NCBI GenBank assembly: GCA_024180945.1
Contig: JAKSGN010000005.1
Span: 2,790,001 to 2,854,000 of the forward strand
Direction of reading: 5' to 3'
DNA length: 64,000 bases
Source: Macrophomina tecta
Taxonomy: Eukaryota; Ascomycota; Dothideomycetes; Botryosphaeriales; Botryosphaeriaceae
Both the position numbers and the translations under genes were made by a program. Shown here one piece after another: positions 33,960 through 44,415 of this stretch (positions are counted from its first letter, which is position 1; the number at the start of each line of letters is the position of its first letter). Below the pieces are notes generated by a model. That model was given only the letters and a program-made list of their open reading frames with translations. It did not search any database and was not told where the DNA came from.

Positions 33960-36740
33960 TCATCCGCCATAGGCGAACTCGCCACCATCATCCACAATGG
34001 TCTTTTCATACTCTTCAGCCGTCATACCTCTCTTCTTGCTCTTCTTCTCCCCAAAATCGCCGACCGGCGCCTTGCTCAACTTCTCGTAAAAAGACCTGAC
34101 TTTGTCATGCGCGACGACCTTCCTAGGGTCAAAGTTCAGGACCTGCAAACCAGCCATGCTCGTGGCACGCGATAGCGCCACGTACGCCTGGCCCTTCTCA
34201 AAGACTTTGCCCAAGTCCACTTTCACACGTTCCAGCGTCTGGCCCTGAGCCTTGTGGATGCTCAGCGCCCAGGCCAGGATGAGTGGGACCTGTGATCTAC
34301 TAGCGATGACCTCGCCGTTAGGAAGTTCGTTCTTCCATGATTCGCGCTGGCACAGGAGATCGCGCATCGTGCCATCAGGCAGCGTAAATCGGACAACGGG
34401 GTAAAGTTGAGAACCGGCGTTGAGCAAGTCGGTGATGCGAGCGCGGCGCTTCTGTTCCAGCAGCATGCGCTCTTCAGGGTCATCAGTGTCTGCAGCAGCA
34501 GTGCCAAGGTACTGCTCTTCGTTTTGCTGGTAGCTGTCGAACATGGCCTCATTCATGAAGCCAATGACACGGCCAAGGGATCCGTTGACAAGCGTCTCGT
34601 CCATATTTTTGATAAGCATGACTTGAGCGCCCTTTTTTAACTGGATAGCCTCCGGCGCCATGCAATTCTGAAGAAACTTATCGCGTTGAGCCTTGTCTAC
34701 CATAGTCCCGCCATCTTTGGCTTCGTATGTGCGGGCATCGCCATGAAGAATGGCCATGCGTCTTCGATTTGCCTCTTCGACCTGCTGGCGCAATGGAAAG
34801 AGCTCAGTAGCTTCAAGACCGCTCTCGGACTCGAGTGGTCGGTTTAGTTTTCTGAATGCGTCGATTGAACTCTGGGAAAGACGGCCTTCTCTCATCTCGT
34901 TAAGCATACCAGCAAACACGGGATCCTTCTGACGGAAGATGTGTGTTAAGCCGATAGTGTGCTCGATGACTGTGTTCCAGGTATTTGCATCAAAAGCAAA
35001 CTTAGCGATCTTGTTCTTCTCAGGAACGGGTGGCAGCTGGAAGAAGTCGCCAGTGATGACCAACTGAATACCACCGAACGGACGTCCGTTGTTCCGGAGA
35101 CTCCGTGCAATAGACTCCAGCTTGTCGAAGAGATCACCGTCGATCATAGAAACCTCATCGATGACCAAGACTTTGACTCTCATCCACCGATGCTTGTGCT
35201 TCTGATTGCGCTTGATTTTCTTGATGAGCTCCTCGGTTGGCTGATTACCGAGACCTATGCCTGAGAAGCTGTGGAGCGTCACACCACCAATGTTACAGGC
35301 TGCAAGACCAGTAGACGCAGTGACCGCGACGCGTTCCGACTCCCGCATGTACTTTCTCTTGAGCGCCGCGATGATCTCTCTGAGGAGGACGGATTTACCC
35401 GTACCCGCAGAACCGGTGAAAAAGACACTTTTACCCTCGTTGACGACCAAGTTAAGTACGTGCTGCTGCTCCTCGCTTAGAAACACTCGTGAAAGTTTAC
35501 TCTTCTTGGTGCGTAAGGAATCTGCAATTAACCCACTCGCACCAGTACTCGAAGATTTCGTCAATTTCTTGTTCACCTCACGATGGCTCTTTTGCATCTG
35601 CTTGATTGTGCTCGATGAAGTATTCCAAGGGAATTTGCTTTCCTTAGGTGTGTCATGTTCATTCTTCGCGGCTGCCTCCTCTTTATTTTGCCCTTCGGGC
35701 CAAGGCAAGGTCCGTCGCTTGGGAGGCTTTGGTCTGTCTTCCGAATCTTCAATACCCGAATACATGAACCGTTTCAATGCGGCAGCCTGCGGTCGTGCTT
35801 GAAGATGCTCCGGAGGAGAGGAGGACCATGGTATTTGTTGAGTTGCCTCTGGAGGGTCCCTCTCTACCTCTGGTTGCACTGTAGGCCTTTGGGAATAGTA
35901 TCCAGAGTCTGCGCGCCGGAACCGGTTGGGCTCTTCCTCATTCAGCGGCCGTGAGTTGAAGTCCTGTATACTCGGTAGCAGTTGGGGCTTCGGCAAGGAT
36001 GCGGGCTTCGCCATCGGAGTTTCCCTGGATGCCAGCGCCGGGTATTTCGCTGTGCTCTTATCTGAAGGATCCTCAATATCAAGGTCAAGGTCATCGTCAA
36101 AGTCGTTCTCATCGAAGTACACAGGCGTGGTGTTGGCGGGAGGCGCGGCAGTCTTCGTTGCAGGTGAAACATCGCTGACTATATAAGGATTCTTTTGCGA
36201 TCCGTTCTTAGGCATGTCCTCGTCTGCGAAGGCCGGTTGCGAGTCCAATACCTTCATCAAGCCACTTGCTGTCCGCTTCAGACCACCTGTGCCATTGCGT
36301 ACCGAATGCGAGCCTCCACTCGTCTGCGTTGATGCACCTGCCCTGGCAGTGTTACCTGTTGTGGTCACGAGGGGCCTAGTAGCTGAGGGGTTTATTGTAG
36401 CTTGAGCGAGCTTTGCTGCCTGCTGCGAGGGCGTCGTGCCTGGGAACAATTTTTGAGAGAGACTAGGCTTCGTAGGACGACTCGACGCGTTGTGGCTATC
36501 GACGGCCTTCTTGAACATGGCTGCGGCAGGACGCGAGCGGGTAAGAGTAGAGTGGTAGGTCGGCGAGGAGCGAGGGTAACGAGAGGTCGAGCGCGGCGGA
36601 GGCGGGGTGGCGGCGCGGCGGGGAAGAGGACGCGAGCGCAACCGGACAATGAGGGATAACAGTCCAGACACCATACAGTAGAGGGTCAGGGCTGCACAAA
36701 GAGTTGCAAAAATGGTAAGCGTTGTTGCGGTTGTTGGCAT
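33960..36740 (-). CDS. PIF1: Pif1-family 5'-3' DNA helicase
   Basis: An intronless frame of 926 codons. After a disordered N-terminal half, the helicase core starts at LSEEQQHVLNLVVNEGKSVF. Walker A GSAGTGKS is at about 441-449 and Walker B VLVIDEVSMIDGDLFDKL at about 522. VITGDFFQLPPVPEKNK (motif III), GAQVMLIKNMDETLVNGSLG and the terminal SIHKAQGQTLERVKVDLGK / YVALSRATSMAGLQVLNFDP blocks complete superfamily 1B motifs. Pif1 enzymes unwind G-quadruplexes, remove telomerase and maintain mitochondrial DNA. The start is uncertain: Met75 (36518) begins a better conserved segment (MFKKAVDSHNASS). An overlapping frame from an ATG at 36834 encodes a presequence-like peptide. The core is intact. Confidence 0.92.
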   Translation of the reverse strand: MPTTATTLTIFATLCAALTLYCMVSGLLSLIVRLRSRPLPRRAATPPPPRSTSRYPRSSPTYHSTLTRSRPAAAMFKKAVDSHNASSRPTKPSLSQKLFPGTTPSQQAAKLAQATINPSATRPLVTTTGNTARAGASTQTSGGSHSVRNGTGGLKRTASGLMKVLDSQPAFADEDMPKNGSQKNPYIVSDVSPATKTAAPPANTTPVYFDENDFDDDLDLDIEDPSDKSTAKYPALASRETPMAKPASLPKPQLLPSIQDFNSRPLNEEEPNRFRRADSGYYSQRPTVQPEVERDPPEATQQIPWSSSPPEHLQARPQAAALKRFMYSGIEDSEDRPKPPKRRTLPWPEGQNKEEAAAKNEHDTPKESKFPWNTSSSTIKQMQKSHREVNKKLTKSSSTGASGLIADSLRTKKSKLSRVFLSEEQQHVLNLVVNEGKSVFFTGSAGTGKSVLLREIIAALKRKYMRESERVAVTASTGLAACNIGGVTLHSFSGIGLGNQPTEELIKKIKRNQKHKHRWMRVKVLVIDEVSMIDGDLFDKLESIARSLRNNGRPFGGIQLVITGDFFQLPPVPEKNKIAKFAFDANTWNTVIEHTIGLTHIFRQKDPVFAGMLNEMREGRLSQSSIDAFRKLNRPLESESGLEATELFPLRQQVEEANRRRMAILHGDARTYEAKDGGTMVDKAQRDKFLQNCMAPEAIQLKKGAQVMLIKNMDETLVNGSLGRVIGFMNEAMFDSYQQNEEQYLGTAAADTDDPEERMLLEQKRRARITDLLNAGSQLYPVVRFTLPDGTMRDLLCQRESWKNELPNGEVIASRSQVPLILAWALSIHKAQGQTLERVKVDLGKVFEKGQAYVALSRATSMAGLQVLNFDPRKVVAHDKVRSFYEKLSKAPVGDFGEKKSKKRGMTAEEYEKTIVDDGGEFAYGG

Positions 36741-38309
36741 CGAGATTCAGACCGCGTATCGAGCGCGCGGTCAGAGAAAGACGCGTCGCAGTCGCGGTAG
36801 CGGCACGGACCCGCTTAGTTTGACGGGGTAGCATTGTAACACACGTGCACGTGATCGTAAAAACAATGTCGGCTGGGCGATACCTCGAGCGCTTGCCCGA
36901 GATGAGCAGGGCTGTTTTAGCCGTTTCACTTGCTGTACCACCTGCCACATGCCGCCCGGGAGCTTTTATGCACCTCTACTCACCTTCGCATGGACGGCCT
37001 CCGAGGGCAGAGCCACACGCTGTAGCAGACCAGTCTCAATGGTGGAAGGGGAGAACCCACGGCCCAGAGCTTCGGTGGCAGCGGCAAAAATCACCCCTGA
37101 ACCCACAAATTCTCCACAGCGTCTATGCAAGTGACAACACACAAACAGCGCAGTCGCAAAAGCCAGCAGAGCGATCGTGAAGCAAATTAACCAAGAAGAG
37201 AGTGACGGACTCTTTCTCGATCAGCTGAGTCCATTTTATTCCACAGCTGCGTTGTCCATTGTCCTCCATTGCCAAAACCACCCAGAAGTTCCTCACTTTT
37301 CCAACCGAATCGGAGGTAGATGATGAAAGGAAACCCAAGGTCACGAACCTCTATGGACGACCGTCTCGCACAAGGACAACAAAAGTAGAGCGGCGTGCAC
37401 TACGCTCGCGGCGGAAGGTCAAAGGCTGACAGAAAGTGGACCAAGAAAAATGCAACACGCAAGTCTTTTTGCCGTTTCGTCATCTCATGCCGTCGTGATA
37501 TCGCGTCCAACAAGCAGAACTGATGCCCATCCAGCCGTTAAACTTTTTTTTACTTCCCTTGCATAAGACATGAATCGAGGAGCCACGCCTGGTCTCCGCT
37601 AAGAAGTGTTAAGCATGCAGTTAATGGAGCAGCAGCAGCTTGTACGAATGAAATCTCGAGCCGAAGGAAACCGCGTTGGATGAGAAAACCATATCAAAAT
37701 GTACGAGATACTGAAAGCAGAGCCCATTGCAGATCGTTCCCATAAATCCAGAAAAGAGAAACGCTCGCCCAGGAAGCTAATGAGAAAGCAGCCAGTACCT
37801 GCGACAAAGGGGGTATGTGTAGATAAGAAAATGATTTTCTGTAAAGAGCAGAGAGGAGCACGTTACATCATGATTTGTCTGATTTGAACCACCGCCAACA
37901 ACGAAAAAGAAGCCAGCAATTTTTTCCAAACAGAAGAATCATTGCGGAGCAATTGCAAAGACGACAAAACTAAAGAACCCCGGCATTTGATGAAGAAACC
38001 GTGTCGACATGCTTGTTTGAGTGCTGGAGAAAAATCCACTCGCAACCCTTGACCCTTGTGTGAACGCAGCAATTTGTTGTGAATCCCGTCAGAAACCCCT
38101 CTTCTCCTAGAAACAAAGGACAACTACAGTATGAACCGGCGCAAGGGCGGAAGAAGTTGCTTGCATCCCAGCATTTTTACAAATGTGAAAGCGACCATAC
38201 GGTAGTTATCCAAGCACAGCGTGAAGGTTCTCGTGTGAAGAGGCGAAAGTCGAAGCGAAGACGTACGCGAAAACTCGGCCGTTGCGCAAGGTATCGTGGG
38301 CGGTGTTAC
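36741..38309. other. Pif1 upstream region and 3' flank of the Pub1-like gene
   Basis: The Pif1 promoter and possible mitochondrial leader lie at 36741-36900. The rest (37.0-38.3 kb) is A-rich with no supported gene and probably includes the long 3' UTR of the RNA-binding protein gene. Confidence 0.4.
36842..36853. promoter_or_regulatory. Tandem CACGTG (E-box/G-box) pair upstream of Pif1 gene
   Basis: Two directly abutting CACGTG palindromes lie 100 bases upstream of the annotated Pif1 start and 8 bases upstream of the alternative ATG at 36834. CACGTG is the core site of bHLH factors (Cbf1/Pho4/SREBP-like); binding here is inferred only. Confidence 0.45.
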
Positions 38310-40175
38310 CTAACCCGAGTATCCCTGGAAGCCGTTGTTGACTTGACCGAAGCCGCCGGGGGTAGGCTGAGCCCACTGCTGAGCACCTGCATTGCCGCGG
38401 CCGAAACCACCAGCGCTGCCAGGCATCTGTTGGTAGGGCTGGGCCATGGCTGGGCCGCCGAAGCCACCCTGGTTCTGCGCGAAAGGCTGTCCACCCGGGC
38501 TAGGACCTACGCACTTTGTCAGATGCCGTGACCTACGAGATTAGCAGTCAGGAACACGTACCTTGAGGAGAGCCCATAGGGCCCCCGGGTCCACCGTACT
38601 GGGGAAAGTAAGCGTTAGGTGTCGGCGGGTAAGCGGAATTGGGGCCGCCGGCCGGGGAGTATCCATCGAACTGGCCAGTCGGGGGACGGTCCTTGCCCCA
38701 CTGCAATCCTGTTAGTAACAGAAATAATACTCGAGGACATTGTCAACATACACTGCACTTCAAAGGACGGCCATTGACATTGTAGCCATTCAGCTGGCAG
38801 ATTGCCATGGCGGCATTCTCGTGGGTATCCATCTTGATGAAAGCGAAGCCACGGTCGCTCTGAAAGCGAGTCTCAACGACGTAACCGAAGTTCTGGAAGA
38901 GAGGCACAAGGTCCGACTGGGTGGTGTAGGGCGTCAGATTGCCAACGTAGCATGTAGTCTGCCACTGGGGGGTCTGGTTGACGACCATCTCGTAGGACTG
39001 CACGCCGTGCGTGGGGAAATGGTGGTGGCCGTACGGGGTAGTAGGCGTCATTCCCATCGAGGCCATGGCCTGCTGCTGTGAGATGGACGGCTGGCCCTTC
39101 TGGTTCGCCCAGTTGCAACGGATGGCGCGCGAGCCGAGCCACTCGCCGTCCATGGAGCTCAGCGCCTTCTCAGCATCACCGCGATCACGGAAGGCGACGA
39201 ACCCGTAGCCACGAGAGCGGCCCGTCTTCATGTCCCACATGACGCGCGCCTCAGAAACCTGGCCAAAAGCGGAGAAGGCCTGGAGAAGCACCTCATCGTT
39301 AACCTCGTTGGACAGGTCGCCGACGAAGATGTGGAAGTGGTTGGAGGTGTCTTCCTTGGGCTGGTTGTTCGATTGGTAGGCCCAATTGACGCGGATTTCC
39401 TGCTTAGACGGTCACTAAACTTTAGTTCGAGACGGGAGGGCTAGTCCACTTACGCTTTGGTGGACGCGACGGCCGTTCAGGGTCTGCATGGCGCGCTCGG
39501 CGGTGCCAGGGTCATCGTACTCAACGAAGCCATAGTTAAGACCCTTGGACTGGAATTTCTGCACCGGTCAGCCGTGTAAGAGCGATGTTCGCGCACACAC
39601 TTGGGGGATGGGAAGGGGGAGGGGTGGGGGGGCAGGCAGAGCAGCATCGTGTCGTGGAGCGCAGGCGGGGACCCGTGAAGGCATGCGGGGCAGACAAGTC
39701 ATTTCGAGCAGATATCGATAGAAAGCGCAGAGCTTGGATGGCGCAGGTCCCCGTATGCGACGCGACCGCGTGCTGACAAAGCCATGGGAAAATTGAGGGC
39801 ACATACGTTCTTGTCCGGGATGATCTTGACGCTCACGACGTGACCAGCAGTCTCAAAGATCTGGCGCAGAACATCCTCGGTGATGCGTGGGTCCAGGCCG
39901 CCGACGTACAGGGCGCGCTTGTTCGGCTCGGGGGCAGCGCGACGCACGTAGCCACCAGCGGAGGTGGGCGACATGACGCTGCCGGACATGGGCGAGCTGA
40001 TGGCAGTGGGGATGGGATTGGTGTTCTGAGGGATTATGACGGGCGCGAGTGGCGGCGGAGGCATGTGGCCCTGAGAAGCCTGGGGATTGCCCTGGCCGCC
40101 ATTGTCGTAGCCCTGGCCGGCAGCGGAGGCCGGGGGCGGGGGGAGGTTGGCGCCGGAGGCAGCGGTGTCAGACAT
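38310..40175 (-). CDS. PUB1: Pub1/TIA-1-like RNA-binding protein with three RRMs
   Basis: Five minus-strand exons, 40175-39807, 39558-39454, 39399-38752, 38700-38562 and 38506-38310, give 485 residues; every junction is in phase. The Pro/Gly-rich N-terminus leads to RRM1 (RALYVGGLDPRITEDVLRQI, with RNP1 LNYGFVEY completed in exon 2). RRM2 follows (FHIFVGDLSNEVND, RNP1 SRGYGFVAF), then RRM3 (TTCYVGNLTPYTTQSDLV, RNP1 RGFAFIKM). The tail is rich in Gly, Gln and Pro, with QQMPGSAGGFGRGNAGAQQW and a QGYSG end, a prion-like composition. Pub1/TIA-1 proteins bind U-rich and poly(A) mRNA, affect stability and splicing, and enter stress granules. Intron 1 is 248 nt, far longer than all others in this window. 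It is divergent from the Med2-like gene. Confidence 0.92.
39559..39806 (-). other. Long first intron of the Pub1-like gene
   Basis: 248 nt with GTATGT donor and GGTGCAG acceptor. It includes a strand-asymmetric patch that is G-rich on the plus strand (39600-39640). The unusual length for this genome suggests regulated splicing, which is known for TIA-1 family genes in general. Confidence 0.6.
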
Positions 40176-41118
40176 TGCGGAGATGCGAGATGGGAGTCTG
40201 TTGGTGTGGATGAGCAAGCGAGCTTGGGGCGCGATGGGGGAGCTGTTTTGGCGCGTGGGGGTTGGTGGTACTAACACGCGACGGAGCTACTGGGGGACGG
40301 GGGACGACGTTGAGCTCAGGAACGACGGGCTGGCGGGGGCAGGCGTCGGCAGATGCCAGCGAGCGAATTTGGATGGCCTGAGATGCAGCGTTGGGAGGCG
40401 CTCGCAGGCGGCGAGGGCTGTGCTGGGCGAGGCGAGCGAGGTTGTGCGCGGCCGCTGGTAGGGAAACCGACTCGCTGGAACGGCGACGGGAGAGCGTCAA
40501 GGCCGGTTGAGGGCAGGCCGGGGGCGCGATGACAGACACAAAGGAAAGCGGGGGCGAAAGGGTGAGGAGGAGGACGGAGGGGGAGAGGAAAAGAGACGAG
40601 GGGGAGGCGCTTGGGCAAGCAAGCGACGTGCAGAGCTGTCTGGCGCGCAGTCGAGCTGTGGGGTGAGTGATGCGAGGTGTAAGAACTTCTTGGGCTCTGA
40701 GCTGCCGCCGCGGCGAGCGAAAGCGCGCTACATGACTAGGGCTCAAAATTCCACCGGCCCGCTCGCGCTAACTTAAGAATAGCGCCTGAGCAGCCAGCCT
40801 GTCCAACGGCGCGCTCGCGGGATCGCCGGTGGAGGTGCGCAGAGCAGGGCAGTGCCTAGTTCCACGTGCGCCAGTGAGCCGCATGCCTGAGGGCTGAAGC
40901 TGCTTCGAGAAAAGAGCCCTGCTGCCCTAGCCGCTGCCGCTGCCGCCCGTGCTGCACCCGGCGAGCGACGGCGCTCTCCCGCCCGCCTGTGCCTTGACGC
41001 CTGACGCACCCCGCGAGCGACCTCCGCCGTCCTCACCTGCCCACGCCCCTCTGCCGCGAGCACCGTCGACCGCCTGCACCCGTGGCGCCCCGGCTGCCGC
41101 ACACTGCTGCCGCCCGCC
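40176..41118. promoter_or_regulatory. Divergent promoter region between Pub1-like and Med2-like genes
   Basis: About 940 bases of GC-rich sequence with starts facing away at both ends. It presumably carries both promoters and 5' leaders. No single known site stands out. Confidence 0.5.
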
Positions 41119-42434
41119 ATGGCCCAGCCTCCTCCCGAGCAGCAGCAGCCCGCCGCGCCCGATCCCCAGCAGGCCCAGGGCGCGCCAGCGCAGAAGCCGC
41201 ACGAGCAGCCGCCACGACACCCGCACAATGCGTCCGCCTTGCTCGAGTCGATGCAGGCCATGCTCAATGGCGCGGTAAGTGACGCCCGGCCCCGTTGCTG
41301 CACGCGTGCGCCCTCCTGACTGGCGCAAACAGCTGCTCGAGATCGGGCACAGCATGAAGAACCCGCAGCGGCCGAAGCTCACGTTCCCCTCCACCCAAGG
41401 ACTCAACGGACCCAGACACAACAACATATCCATCACCGCGAGCTCAGAGCGCTTCCACCACTGTCTCGACGAGATTGAGCATGAGCTAGTGCGTCCCGTC
41501 CGCAGCCTCCGAGAGCGCGTCATCTCTAATAAAATTCACGCAGTTCCGGGCAAAGGCCATACTCCGTAGAGACCTCGCTGTCCAGCGGGAAGAACGCGAG
41601 AAGCGCGAGACGGTGGAACGAGAGCGCGCTGCCGAAGCTGAGAAGAAAATGGCTGCAGAGATGAGGACTGTCCCGACAGCGGTGATGGCTTCTGCCGCTC
41701 CAAAACAGCAAGAGAAGCAGCAAAAGGACGTCGAGATGGCTGACGCTGCGCCAGCAGCCGCCACCAACAGCTCGAAGCCTGCGGCAGAAACCCCCTCCGT
41801 TGCGGCTCACACGCACCTCCCACCGCGGCCTCCTGCTATACAGACGGCGAATAACGATGCATCCGCGCCGCCGGCGCCTGCAACTGCGACGACGGACGAT
41901 CTATTTGGTCGCACGCCCACTACCGCTGGCGTGAACAACGCCGATTTCGACAGCATGTTCGAGGACTTTGCCAATGCCAACGACAACGGCGATGCACGAG
42001 GTGACACCAGCATGGGCGCTGATGGCGGCAACGACGAATTCGACTTTGCGCTTTTGCCTGGCATTGAGAGTTACGCCAACAGCGACAACAACAATGCGTC
42101 CGGGTCCAATCCAAACAAGGACAACAGCACTGCAGCACCGGAAATTGATTTCAGTGCGCTGGACAAGGCGCCGAGCCACAACCAGGCCCAGGAGGACGAG
42201 CAGAAGAAGAAGCAGGAGGAAGAAGAAACGAGAAAGAAGGAGGAAGAAGAAAAGAGGAAGAAAGAAGAGGAGGAGAAACAGCAGCAGCAGGATAACCAGG
42301 ATTTGAACGAAGTCTTCCAAGGAGATTCCACGTTCGATGATCTGTTCAATTACACGGACTTTGACATGGGCGGTGCAGGCGGCAGCACTGGCGGAGGTGA
42401 TACGACCTTCGACGACGATTTCTTCAATATTTGA
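41119..42434 (+). CDS. MED2: Mediator subunit 2-like protein
   Basis: Three exons, 41119-41274, 41333-41488 and 41544-42434 (introns 58 and 55 nt, phase 0), give 400 residues. The N-terminus is Pro/Gln-rich. The conserved core LLEIGHSMKN...RFHHCLDEIEHELFRAKAIL (residues about 53-115) matches the layout of the fungal Med2 domain, in which short helices are followed by a Glu/Lys-rich coiled coil (EREKRETVERERAAEAEKK). The remainder is low-complexity Ala/Asn with a second EEEKRKKEEEEK coil and acidic-aromatic repeats DDLFNYTDFDM and DDDFFNI at the end. Yeast Med2 has the same order and a similar FNI terminus. Med2 sits in the Mediator tail and receives activator signals for RNA polymerase II. 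The assignment rests on layout and a short core, so it is moderately confident. Confidence 0.65.
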
Positions 42435-43913
42435 AATAAGCAGGTGAGTCGAGTGTGCGTCTCAGGCGCACAGACTTGGATCATGCATCTTCTGGATATT
42501 TAGTATCAGCTTATCCATCTATTATCTTGCACTTGTACTTTTTCATTGGATTGTTTGGAGCTTTTCTGTTTCCCAGCATAACCCGTGCGCGAGTTGAGGC
42601 GGTCAGCTGCACGGTTCTTGACTACATCGGTACGCTATTCTGTAAAGGCTGAATTAGACAAGCCACGCCGCTAGTGAGCATTAATTGAAGTAAAACATCA
42701 TGAGCCACCGTTTTCCTGGGCTCCGGCGCTTATCAGGCTGGGTCGTGAAATGAAGTTTTGACAAGACAGACCAATCAGAACATCGAGGCTGCTCCAGGGT
42801 GCGTAGACGGATCACACCGTCACAGTTACACAAAACCAGTCCCGACCGTTGAGGTCAGCCGCCCATACCTCTTGACTGGACTGCACAGATCAACTTCTCT
42901 TGCCACGTTTACGCACGTCTCCATAGATAGCCGCGGAGAAGGAGGACGGGGTTAGAAGAGAAAGAAATAAAAACACCCGATGAGAATGAGCACGAGATCA
43001 GGTCAACAGTAAAACAGCACAAACGTAAACCCCGGATCATTGCTGCCCAGCTGGTGAATCCCCACCAATCACGCCAACAAACGCACGACGGCCTTATCCA
43101 GGCTTTTATTCCCGCGCCGGGGGCGTCTCGACACCCTGCGCACGCGTGTACAGGCAAATGGTATCTACGCACATGCAATCAATGCAGGGATAAGGGTTTT
43201 GCGCCGTGAAGGCAAACGAAGCGATATATTTTTTTTTTTTGGCCAGTCGGCCATCACCTACGTATAACAACGGGTGCTTGCAAGAATTTGAGATGAAGAA
43301 AGGAGGACGGGCGGCCCACAGGGATCGGAATAAAATTTTCCTGCGGATGGGGCATGAAAAGACGGGAAGGCGAAAAGAAAGGGAACCTTATTCATACGGC
43401 TGTCAAACCCGCTGCGTCGTGTTGACACAGGGGTCGATGAAGACTCTACGGTGGGGTTGTTGTGGGATGACGATTGGCCGGTAGTGAATGATGAAGGAAC
43501 CATCGAGGGAGAAATTAGAATACCATCCACAACAGCATTCCACACGACTGTTTGATGGGAAACAATCAGATTCCTTTCACCCCGCTCTATTTACGATCGA
43601 CATCCATGACCAACAGTAGACGGGTCGAACTTTCAAAGAACGATCGGCATGATACGAACGGAAAGGCAAGACCGGAAGACCGAGCAAGAGAAGGAAGAGA
43701 AGGAAAAAAAAAAAAAAAAACACAAAACGTCCCCACCAGCACTCAGCGACAGCCCAATCAAAGCAAGGTACCCGATGGCAAGGCTCTTCAAAAATAGATA
43801 TTTAACCCTTAGCTAATCTATGCTATTATCCGAAGCCCGAGTCTCCCGCTTTCCCGACAGGAGGGGGGGAAGCGCTACGACATAACTCAGTGAAAGTAGA
43901 CGAACAAGACAGG

Positions 43914-43934
43914 AAAAAAAAAAAAAAAAAAAAG
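43914..43934. repeat. Poly-A tract (21 nt)
   Basis: Homopolymer in the convergent intergenic region. A second run of 17 A lies 190 bases upstream. Confidence 0.7.
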
Positions 43935-44102
43935 CCGCGCAGACTTGCTGCGTCCACCTATTCGTTCATGTCCTGCTCCAGTTTCCTTCGCATTTGATCC
44001 TTATCCGGCCCAGTCCTTGACCAATGCAGTAGCCACACCCTTGACTCGGCGCTCCCAATAGACTGTGTTAGAAGTAGAGCAGTCAAAAAAGAAAAAAGAA
44101 AA

Positions 44103-44155
44103 GGAGAGAGAGAGGGGGGGGGGAGGGAGGGAGAGAGAGACAGAGGAGAGAAAGT
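44103..44155. repeat. GA-rich low-complexity tract
   Basis: GAGAGAG and G-runs alternate for about 50 bases, a polypurine stretch on the plus strand near the end of the 2EXR gene. Confidence 0.6.
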
Positions 44156-44415
44156 GAAGTTGGCCGTAGCAGATCATTACAAAGCAAAGTGAGAAAAAGT
44201 TGGGGAAAAGCCGCCGTTGACAGTCCAGAGGAAGCTAGACTTTCCCAAGGAAAACTCGAGTAGGAACAGACCGAACCGAGAACCCCTCAATCCATATGCT
44301 CGCCCAAACCCGTATAAAGAAACAACTGCCAAGAACAAGAAGGGGTCAGAATATAAAATCAGCGAGAAGTAATTAGATCGTTGCCATCTGGCATTCTGCC
44401 TCGTGTACGATAGCC

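Larger units (their letters stand above)
42435..44415. other. Intergenic region with homopolymer and GA-rich tracts
   Basis: Holds 3' flanks of the Med2-like and 2EXR genes, which converge. Poly-A runs are at 43704-43720 (17 A) and 43914-43934 (21 A), a short T run near 43230-43240, and a GA/G-rich stretch at about 44103-44155. No gene is supported. Confidence 0.45.
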
